Shown here in pieces: positions 12,200-21,900 of a stretch of 64,000 nucleotides of DNA; position 1 is the stretch's first letter; each line of letters opens with the position of its first letter. Made by a program: the position numbers and the translations under genes. The notes under the pieces were generated by a model. The model searched no databases, was not told where the DNA came from, and worked only from the letters and a program-made list of their open reading frames with translations. This DNA is from Apophysomyces variabilis (lineage: Eukaryota > Mucoromycota > Mucoromycetes > Mucorales > Mucoraceae), in contig MZZL01000393.1 of assembly GCA_002749535.1 (NCBI GenBank), positions 445,103 through 509,102 on the forward strand. Reading direction: 5' to 3'.

Positions 12200-13088
12200 C
12201 GTTATTATACCAGCCATATTTGTTCAATGAACATCAAAATTGATAAGGGTCTATAATACCAGTATTTTCCATTGTGCCACAGTCATACAGAAAGAGGGAA
12301 ATGAAGTGTATCAGAAAATGAGCAAGATCTGCATTTGATTAAACCTTATGTTTATGTTGAAGGAGATGGTAGATTTGCAAAAGATGTGATAATTCTTCCA
12401 AATACACATCAACAAAGAGTGCTGTAACTGAAGAGTTAGAAAGAGAGACGCGTATAAAATACTTCGAGACTCTTGCCGGGTGTTTATTTCAAAGTAAGAA
12501 TTGATTACGATTAGGGGTCGGCAAAATATTCGTGTGTTCGTATTCATTCGTGCCGATCCCTAATGACGATTAAGATGATGATATGCTGAGGACTATTGCT
12601 TTTAAATATTTGTTCACACAACGTAATTGATAGGCTTGGACTCCAAAAAGCAAGAACAACAGATGAAACGGCAAAGAGGCCAACATCGATCAACATAGTT
12701 ATTGCGTCTACAATCAAACATCGCCATCGCAATTACGGATATTATTTGGCGCAAAGAAATGTTTCTGGTCAAGTAAACGCTGTTTCAAAAACAGTATCGT
12801 CAACGTTTTGTATGTCTTTGAGGAACTACCTACTTTGACATTCACCACCAGCCATTACGGCCAGTAGACGAGGAACATCGAAAACGTCGGATAACCTTAT
12901 AGCTGTGGTGTCTTCCATAACAATTTTTGTTTATAATCATGGTAGCATTTATCGTATTTCTATTGTTGTCATCTTGATAGTTGACTCTTTCCTTCTCCGC
13001 AAATGGACAACAAATAAGCAATCTACCCGTTTTCTTTTTCACTCGTCTTCACCTTTTTCACACATTTTCATTTTTCGACTTCTCCACC
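12200..13088. other. Intergenic; contains a hairpin (12510-12564) and the promoter of the next gene
   Basis: Open frames on both strands between 12596 and 12838 show no recognisable motif and are not called. The last 100 bases are rich in C/T (TCTTCACCTTTTTCACAC), as expected of a leader for the ATG at 13089. Confidence 0.4.
12510..12564. repeat. Short inverted repeat, terminal-inverted-repeat-like
   Basis: ATTAGGGGTCGGCA at 12510-12523 is answered by TGCCGATCCCTAAT at 12551-12564, a 14-base stem with one mismatch and a 27-base loop rich in TATTCG. The TAGGG(A/G)TCGGC ends resemble the termini of hAT-type elements, so this may be a collapsed pair of transposon ends. As RNA the mismatch would be a G-U pair, so a structured RNA cannot be excluded. 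Confidence 0.45.
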
Positions 13089-13384
13089 ATGATTGACTTC
13101 TGGCTTACTTCAACACTGCTGATTTCCTTGGGTATTCCGATCTATGCACCAATGTTATTCGTCTACTATAAGAAGATGAAGAAGAACCAGCGAGAAGATG
13201 AAGAAGCACGAGGTAAAGTTGTTGCGATTTGATACTTATCTTACAGTATCCACTTGCAGCCATCTGTTCCAATTGTGGTGGCCGAGGACATACATCTCGC
13301 CAAGACAAACGATGTATATTATTCAAGAGTAAGCTATATCAAATGCTTGCACTCTTAGTTTTCTAAATAACTTGAAACTAAGGG
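13089..13384 (+). CDS. Membrane-anchored CCHC-type zinc-knuckle peptide, or first exons of the Fanzor gene
   Basis: Exon 1 (13089-13212) encodes MIDFWLTSTLLISLGIPIYA plus a further hydrophobic turn and the basic tail KKMKKNQREDEEAR, typical of a short N-terminal membrane anchor. A GTAAAG donor at 13213 can be joined to an acceptor ending at 13258 to continue in frame as AICSNCGGRGHTSRQDKRC, a C-x2-C-x4-H-x7-C knuckle. The reading then either ends at a stop near 13363 after another small intron (giving about 65 aa) or splices at GAAACTAAG/GGATG to the next gene. The knuckle resembles CASCNETGHLTSRSSRC of the downstream Fanzor relic, so these exons may be its true 5' end. The pyrimidine-rich leader supports transcription. 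Confidence 0.4.
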
Positions 13385-15947
13385 ATGAGGAAGAGGAAGG
13401 ATGGTGTCGAGAAGCACCAAAAAAAAGGTGCCAAAATCGAACGAAATCGAGCAAAGAATAACCCAAATGCAGCTGGTTCCTGTGCATCTTGCAATGAAAC
13501 TGGTCACTTGACTTCAAGATCCTCAAGATGTAGAAACCACAAAACAAATATCAAAGAAAAGGTCAAACAACTTTTACAATCTGACAGCGAAATGTATACG
13601 CGAGTGTTGCCGTATGGATCTGTCGTACGTCAAGAACATGCAGGCAGATTACGAACACGTATCGTAGAGCTCTCTGCTTTTGTTCGGGAGGTCATATGCA
13701 GAGCACAGATGCTTATTAATGGCTATATTATCATTCACTCCCGATCTGAGATTTCCGTCTATGTTTTCTTTCAAAATTTCTGCTATTCTCTCTGTCAATT
13801 AGTTCTCGGCAAAACAATCACCAATACGAACCCAAACTTTCCCGAATCAACCAAGCAAGAGTGGTTAGTGTATCGAGCTCTTTATTCAGAGATTTTATAC
13901 CCGCTTCGAGGATTTGTTGGCTACAGTCATGCTCTGTCGGCTGCCTGCCTTTGCATAGCAGAGGCCTATACAAGCCATATTATTGACAATTTCTACGGTC
14001 GAATATCAACTTATTCTTTATACAAATTGCAAAGGCTCGTGCCAGTAAGCTCGACTATTAGTTAAATCGATCTTGGCGTATTTATAAAATATGATAGGCA
14101 CTTAGTACGAGCCATGCTCGACACATTGTTTCGGACTTCATCATGGAAGTTGTCGCAAATGGTGAGCCTACATGGCCAGTCCATGCTGTGGACCTAGTTT
14201 CCCTATATATTGTTGACTCGATTCGGGACATCCTCGATGAATTATAAGCAGTGATTCCTCTACCTTACGAGCAAGCAGCATTGGCAACATCGCTTGGGAG
14301 ATATATTCCTCTTCTCCGGCATATCCTTGCAAGGTACACGGAGCTACATCAGGAGGCTGAGGCCGCCTCAATTCTAATGACGCTTGCAAGCAACAACACC
14401 ACTCAACATAAACAAGGCATGTCATTACCAAAACTCTTTTCATTAGCTCCACTTCCATCATTTCAATGGCGCTTGATCACGGTCGATTCCCAAGCGTTAT
14501 CGGGCTCTTGCGTCGATTAGTTTACCAAGGAATAATGATTATGACAGTAATCTTGCCCTGTTTAATTAATGTTTTAACATTGATCGATATGGGTTCAACA
14601 GGTAAGCTTCAATCCGATTATCGACGAAGCCATGGTTTAGTTAAGCTATGTTGGTTAGAATCGATTCAAAACAAGTATTTCGAAAAAAAAATTATGACAG
14701 ACGGGTTTTCTGTTCATTTTTAGTTTTCTCGCGCCAAACCAGTTAAGACAACCATGGATGAAGGTATCCAACTTTAAGACTTGAGTATCGAGGAGGTTCA
14801 GGAATACTTTCGCCCAGCAGCCTTGGATCCTGGTGTTCGTGCTTTGTTCACTGCATCCTATGGCTATTCTGAAGAAAGCCATGAGATTCGGCGCTGCTCC
14901 ACTGCGGAGTACTATGCTCTAACAGGATCTGCCCGCAGAAATAAACAACTAAACAAGGAAAAGCAGACCGCTGGAATTAAAGAAATCGAATCAAAATTCC
15001 CAACCGCAAAGACCTGCAGCAGCGTCCAATACTCTGAGTATTTGCAGTACTTCTTTCTGCATCGCAAAGAGCTTTTTGGTTTTTACCACTATTGTAGAGG
15101 TCGTGGCCGATTCTACAACTAGCAGGGGAGACAACGCGCTAGAGACGAAATCGTAAACATACTGATCGATGGCGGCAAAAAGTATGACCGAAGGCGAAGA
15201 AAGAAAACTAAGCGAAATTGGAAAGAGAGGATGATAAGCGAGTATGTCAACGCCAGTAAAGATTGGCTGGCAGTCCGGAAGGACCGAACCGTCTCACGAA
15301 AGGTAAATGATGCTTTGGTTATTACAATAGAACAAGTCTATGATAACTAATGACAATCTATAGTAATGTAAGAAGGCCTGAGTCATCCATCAGATCAACA
15401 AACACAAACAGAAGACTTCCTCGGTGGAAGAAACAGAAAGTCAAAGTCGACAATGATGGAAAAATGCCATTGATTGCGTTTGGTAACTGGATGTTCAATC
15501 AAACAAAACAAAATTTAAGGGCCATCCTTCTGGGGTGGTTGGAAAGCTATGGAGCAGCCTTAAAAGACGGGAGCGGCAACGGCAGGTTCTAGTTGTCACT
15601 GTAGACGAATACTTACCTTCACAGGTAAATCCATTAGGCTTATTCTTCCTTCCTATTTTTGTAATGAATAACTTTCATATTGTGCTTGTATCTGTCATTG
15701 CTGCCATCAGCGAACTTTACAGAAGATGAAGACTTTGGACGGCGTTACCCACCATGGTGTCCTTGGGTGCAAGAACTGTGGTACACTCTGGGATCGTGAC
15801 GTGAATGCATCCAAAAATCTTTATGAAATTTCCTTGTCTGTGTGGTCCAACGGAAGTAGACCTGCTATATTTTGCCGGGCAAGGGATAGTCAAAATGATG
15901 CCAATATCACCACTTCGAATGTGGGTTCCTTTTCCAGAAGGATTTAG
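13385..15947 (+). pseudogene. Fanzor-type (eukaryotic TnpB-like) RNA-guided nuclease, degenerate
   Basis: Fanzors are eukaryotic relatives of TnpB that cut DNA guided by an RNA encoded next to them. An N-terminal basic region and zinc knuckle CASCNETGHLTSRSSRC start the copy. A helical part follows (VVRQEHAGRLRTRIVEL; later RAQMLINGYIIIHS and KLFSLAPLPSFQWR). RuvC-I is ALDPGVRALFTASYG (Asp near 14825), RuvC-II is VVTVDEYLPSQ (about 15590-15625) and the ribbon second pair is CKNC. RuvC-III is LWDRDVNASKN (about 15780-15810). The tail NLYEISLSVWSNGSRPAIF is followed by SNVGSFSRRI. Introns are evident (for example 14045-14097). Stops interrupt the main frame at 14245, 14518, 14721, 14775 and 15120, with at least one frameshift after 14518. 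All three catalytic residues survive, but the gene cannot give full-length protein. Confidence 0.72.
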
Positions 15948-15954
15948 ATTGTTA

Positions 15955-16138
15955 CACTTGTGGTAAGTGATTATGCCAGTCTCTTCGATTATCACTAACT
16001 TCAGGAAACTGTTTTCATTGCGCGGGACCTTCTTATGCCAATTGGAAATCATGGTTTGCCCTTGCCTTTGAATTATGGGCAAGAGAAAGGCATGTAGCAT
16101 CAAATATCCCTCATGAATATCTAGCTGAAACTGAATGA
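15955..16138 (+). pseudogene. Coding-like Cys-rich stretch downstream of the Fanzor relic
   Basis: Overlapping frames just after the Fanzor stop read KDLDCYTCG, then a GTAAGT...CAG intron, then NCFHCAGPSYANWKSWFALA, LWARERHVASNIPHEY and a TGA at 16136-16138. The splice restores two CxxC pairs in one frame (CYTCGNCFHC), and the composition is coding-like. No start is visible. It may be the end of another decayed gene into which the Fanzor element inserted. Function unknown. Confidence 0.3.
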
Positions 16139-16902
16139 AGATTTTACCTTAAAAAGAGCATGAAGAAGGCAGCTGATTACCAAATATAGGATATCAATAT
16201 ATCTGACGAAAGTCAGTCGTGGAAACAGCAGGAGTGGTAAAAAGGCACTGTTGGTTGATCGAAAAGCGTATTTTATTTTAGTGGGAGCTTCAGGGATAAC
16301 CGAAATCAGTTAATATTGCTTCACAAGCCAGTAGCTTCTCGTTCAGTTAGACTTGCTACTTGTCCGATGGCTTTTTGGTAAATAGATACAAAGGGCCAAA
16401 GTAACGTCAACAAAAACAATGCCATTTTTTAATAATGATGGTATTGTTCAAACCTACGAAGCATGTGATATAGAAAAGAAATGGCAAAGGAAAGGCAGTG
16501 TTGCAGGCCAATAACTGAACTTCGGCACGATACCATTGGCTGATTTGGCATTAAGACCCCGTGTTCGAAGCTAAAGTACAGCGAGCATTGGAAACGAACT
16601 GGATAGTCCAAGGCAATCCACTATGAGTATAGTCATTCCTTCCAATGCTAAATGTTAAACACTGCCTAATTTTGGGTGAAAGCATGGCTTTGTACGCGAT
16701 TGTTCTTTTACTTGCCATCATCGTCTGGTCTGACGAAGTGCGGAGAACGGCCGCTTTGTGCAACTTATTGACCAAATCAGCGTTGGAATATTTTATATAC
16801 ACACAGGCAGAGACACACTGGGAACCCCTCGTCTTCTTTTCTCTTTTTCTTCTTTCTCTTATACTTACTACTACTTCTATTTTCTATACTTCTTAAACCT
16901 CC
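16139..16902. other. Intergenic; septin promoter at right end
   Basis: No gene recognised. Bases 16835-16900 form a long C/T-rich tract (CTTTTCTCTTTTTCTTC and similar) ending just before the septin ATG, a likely core promoter and leader. Confidence 0.4.
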
Positions 16903-18456
16903 ATGGCGCCTGTCACTGTCTCTTCTCCTGGGATTGGCATTGCCCATTTACCCAACCAAAGACATAAGATTGTCACTAAACGTGGTGCGAACTTCACCAT
17001 CATGGTGTGTGGTATGTGGAAGACGGGGAGGGTGTGTGGCCGACAACAAAAACGCACTGGGAATCACAAAACAAACGATCATCTCGACAGAAAGAGCTCT
17101 AAAACAAAGGAACATCCCAAACGCTAACAAAGAACAATTAGGCGAATCAGGGGTTGGCAAGACCACTTTTATCAACACGCTCTTCACGACCTCTATTAAG
17201 GATTACAAAAATCCAGCAAAACGTCACGAGAAACAGTTAGACAGAACCGTTGAAATTGAAATAACCAAAGCTGGTAACCTAGTAGTAATGTGCTCGGTCA
17301 AAATCATTGCTGATCACCTAGTAGAGCTTGAGGAAAAGATGTTCAAGGTCAATCTCAGCGTGATTGATACTCCTGGATTTGGTGACTACGTCAATAACTA
17401 CGATAGCTGGTTACCCGTTATAGAGTTCCTCGATGATCAGCATGAAAGCTATATGCGACAAGAACAACAACCTAGCCGTCAGCGTATCATCGACATGCGT
17501 GTCCATGTATGCTTGTATTTTATCCGACCTACTGGTCACAGGTATGATTGGAAAATAAGCATGGAAGGATAGCATGGATTGACCATCGCGCATCTGCTTT
17601 TCCGAACGTAGTTTGAAGCCTCTAGACATCGAAATTATGAAACGTCTCGGGTCGCGTGTTAACCTTATTCCCGTCATTGCCAAGGCTGATACCCTGACAC
17701 CAAAGGACTTAGCCGAATTCAAGAAAAGAGTAAGTGGATCATCTTGAAAAAATAGCTGGTCCTGAAAAGGTTATAGATCCTTGAAGTGATTAAGGCACAA
17801 AACATCCAAGTCTATTCGTGCCCAATTGAGAGTGATGATGAGGATACGACAAAACGAAATGAAAAGATCATGGCATCGATGCCTTTCTCTATTATTGGAT
17901 CCACTCAAACAGTACGAACTCCCGATGGTCGCGAAGTAAAGGGTCGCCAGTATGCATGGGGCGTTTCTGAAGTGGAAAACGAAGATCACTGCGATTTCAA
18001 GAAGTTACGAAATCTATTGATTCGCACGCACATGTTAGACTTAATCTCCACCACGGAAGAAATCCATTATGAAAACTATCGTCAGCAGCAGATGGCAACT
18101 CGTAAATTCGGAGAGCCAAAGTAGGCATTGGTTATTGGTTGGCACATGTCCATTTAATGTCCATCATAGGGTGAAAAAATACGAGAATCCCAAGCATCGA
18201 GAAAAGGAAGACGCTCTTCGTAAGGTATTTACTGAACAAGTCAGACAAGAAGAGAACCGATTCCGTCAATGGGAACAACAGGTAACAATGGATGCAATGA
18301 ACCGTACAATGCATACTTAATCTTTTGATATAGTTGATCACCGAACGTGACCGTCTGAACAAAGATTTGGAGACACAGCATGCCCAGATTAAAGCACTGG
18401 AAAGTGAATTGGAACAGATTTATCATCAGCAGGGCAGAGGAACGGTGAGGAGGTGA
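16903..18456 (+). CDS. CDC12: Septin, Cdc12/AspC class
   Basis: Septins are GTP-binding filament proteins that form rings at sites of septation and growth. The ATG at 16903 gives [20 protein letters not shown], then FTIMVCG. A roughly 130-base intron (17013-17140) splits the P-loop, restored as [16 protein letters not shown]3 is [13 protein letters not shown] and is followed by [17 protein letters not shown], almost diagnostic of the Cdc12 class. [14 protein letters not shown] is followed by [20 protein letters not shown] and G4 AKADTL. The septin-unique region includes [16 protein letters not shown] and [17 protein letters not shown]-terminal coiled coil ends the protein ([12 protein letters not shown]... 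to QGRGTVRR). Length, about 390 aa, is normal for the class. The stop is at 18454-18456. Confidence 0.92.
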
Positions 18457-18935
18457 CCCATTTAGGTCGAAAATTCTATAGCCAACTTTCCTGTCTTCTT
18501 TTCGAGAGTTGACTAGAAACAAAAAAACAAGAGATAGAAGACAGCATTACTTTTTTACAAGATACTTAACGTAAATTACCATTGATTACTCAGTGACAAT
18601 AAATTTTTTCTTTACAATAATTTTTAAAGATGCCTCCTATATAGCGGACATGCAGAGTTTTCCTCGTAGCAAGGTATGGCGCTATTATTTGTAGTTTTAT
18701 TGGAGGAGTCTGAATGTTTGACAGTGCAGTAGGTGTTTGGTTAAAGAAAGTAGTACTGCTACTGCAAGATAAGCAGGTTCGTTCTATACTGTAAAACTGA
18801 GTTTACTTGTCTAACGGATAATGATCGTCAGTGAAGCTTGTCATGTACAGCACAAGCCGATTACTATTAGGATTCCGTAAATGTCTGTATGAATGTGATA
18901 AATAACGATGCTCTTCGCTTTCTTTAGCTAAACAA
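18457..18935. other. Intergenic between convergent septin and ATR genes
   Basis: Shared 3' flank of two convergent genes. It contains AT-rich stretches (AATAAATTTTTTC near 18598) that could serve as polyadenylation signals. No exon recognised. Confidence 0.4.
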
Positions 18936-21900
18936 TTAAATATACGGTGCCCAGCCTAAACATTGTGTATAAGGTTAACAGGATCCAAAGCCATTTTTGA
19001 CATACCCATGAACATCACGGATAAATTCTTTGCACTGGTTGCCTCATTAATTAAGTGCGCAACGCTTTCTTCTATCGAACGACCATTGTCAATTTTTTCT
19101 TCTATTTTGGTCATTTGACGCCTTGCTGCCGAATACATCTACGTTTCTACATATCAGCATAGGGTTTAACACATCATCTGGCACATACCTCTGCTTGTAC
19201 GTCTGTAGACTCTTTTCTGGCCATCGCATGCGCTTTTCGCTGCCATTCTATAATCGGATCATTCACTAACGTCTCGAAGACACTGCAAAGCTGCTGTTTG
19301 TTATTCCGCAATACTTGGAGCGTGGCCTCGCAGGATTTTCGGAAAGCGCCTGAGAAAAATTGCGAATATTAACACTAGTTCACACTATTAACTGACGACT
19401 AACCTTCTTGCTGCATAATACCCATTGCACCAACTAGATTCTTTGTAAGTCGAAACGGGACCTTCTCCGGAACAGCTAATGCCAAACCCTGCAGAACTCG
19501 CATAAGATATCGCTGCCTTCAATCGTGAATACGAACCTTATCGAACAACATATTGACGTCCACGTGCACGCAATCACCTGTGATAGAATCAAACAATATA
19601 TTCTCTGTATGACGGTCACCAAGCCTATGCAACAAAATTAGCTTTGTGAGGGCAAAAGAAGTGCAGTTTATGTACCCAAGTATGTGGCCGACAATGGACA
19701 TAACAGCTAAGGTTTTGGTGTATCGATTACGAGCAGCGAACCATTGCGTAGGCTCCGGGAAGTTTTCCAGGAACCATTTGTAGAATACAGATGGACATCT
19801 ACAATGAGTAACTCTTAGCGTACATCGTCTCATGCTTTGTATCTTACGATGGCAAAACTTGATTGGCAAATATGCGTTCTTTTTCACTATCGGTTTTCCC
19901 TTCCAACAGTTGCTTGACCGTAGAATACATGGACTGAAGATTGTGTCAATAGCCTTCTGCTTAATTATAAGACCATATACCTTTATCTGGATTCCCAACT
20001 TCTGCCATTCCTCTGCCACAATGGATTTTAGCGGGTTGAGGTTGTTTACCCATTCTATCAATCCCCATTGTTCGCCAAGTGGGATCACTGCATATGTACG
20101 AATATCTATCCTAACATGAGTCATGATCGCTGGTCTATCAAACCTAACTTACATAACTGGCGCTGACGGCTTTCCGGGTCTTTCTTTAAGAAGGTGTTGA
20201 TCATGTAGCTGAAGTCCATCACGCGCGCATCTTTGCGCAAGTCATCGTTTGTTTTGCATAAAAAGTTATAGCGACGGCCATCGTTTCCAATAACGGCAAT
20301 CTTCTTTGGCTGCTGTAAAGACCGCATGACTTCTATCGTGGGGCCAAAACCTGGCGGATGGTTTATGATAGTTTAGAGCGGTAGATACACGAAAACAACA
20401 GAATAAATTACCTTGTATCGTGGGTAAGTCTTCAGGAAACGGAACATGTCCCACAGGGGACGATTCGGGTAACTTGGGCAATAAAGAAACTTCACGAGGA
20501 ATGCACAGGTGCAAATCTTTCAGACGTGTGATGCCAGGATATCGGGATAGAGAATGAACAACCTTACGATCGTCATATTTATCGTTTGCCAGCAATTTCA
20601 AGTTTTTAGTTAAAGCGGCAGCTTCCTATAGCAGTGTCTCAGGTTGCTGTTTAGCCATACCAAAGAAACTGCTTACCTTGACAATAGTGGGAATCAACGT
20701 ATCCGGCGGGTCATTCTACGTTTTGCTCGCTATAAGACAATCCATGACATTTTTTTTAGCATACCTCTAATTTACGAAGTATAGCCGTACACCGCTGTCG
20801 AAGCAGTGGCAATTTGGACTCAAGCGGAGCCTGCATATACCAAATGGCCATTTTCGGGTATTCGCGTAAGACACGCATAATCATAGCCGTCAATATTTGA
20901 GCAATATCTGTATTTGAATGGGAAAGCCATGAGATCAGTCGTGGTAGCATTAACGCAAACTATGCACTAATTTTTAGCATCACAATGCAGATAAGAACAT
21001 ATCCATTTCCCTTTACCTGGTATGGAGGTATTTCCGTGACCGCTTGCTGCATGGTATGGTTAAACGACTTGTAAGCTTCACTTAACACTTTTCGAAGCTC
21101 GTCACTTTCGCTGAGAAGAAAAAGTAAGTAGAGTAAGGAAAACCCAGTTGCTAACATCTTACATCTGCATTTTCTGGGCATCCAACTCTGCAATCCGTAG
21201 CCATATAGTTAACAGACGTGGCATGGTATGGTAATAGTATTTTGAACCACATGCAAGTGCCTTTAGATAGCTGCTACCAACAAATAGATAGAGACGGATA
21301 CTGTAGAGAAAAAGCTGCATTTAGTACTGAGAGAATTAGCAGTGAGCACGGACTTTTTGACGTTAATTTCCCGTATGTCAACTTTCTGGCCAGCTATTTT
21401 GTCATGATATCGACCAACGTTATATCTAGCCTTTTCCCATCTATATCATCGTCAATATCTTCGAAGCATATTTTTGGCGCTACAGAACTTACTCTCCCTC
21501 TCCATGGACAGTTTCACGATAGAGTTTAGAAATGACGGATCGGTCTTGCGTTGCTAACTCTTCAGAGTATTGAGCCAACAGTAACTTTCCCTTATAGCTT
21601 TGTGTTAGACAAAAATGGAAACTCCTTTTTGCTTAATGTGAGAGATACCTTAATGTCCAGTTGAGGTTGGGACCGCAGGAATTGGATTGCTTCAGAATAT
21701 TCTCTGTTTTTCCAATGGAGCTTAGCGCGCTCAAGGTAGGCAAAAGGTGCGCCTAACGTTTCGGCGTTAAGATATGCACCAAGAGCGTTCCCCGTTTCCC
21801 CTGCTTTCCGTGCAGTTTTGGCTGTCAGTAACCAAATGTCAGCTGCATTGACCCTGATGGATTCTGCAAGTACTGTTGAATGGCCAAGTCTATCATAAAA

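Noticed and set aside
16551..16896. Overlapping frames on both strands upstream of the septin
   Set aside because: The two strands are equally open, no splice-linked continuation or motif is seen, and the region includes the septin promoter tract.
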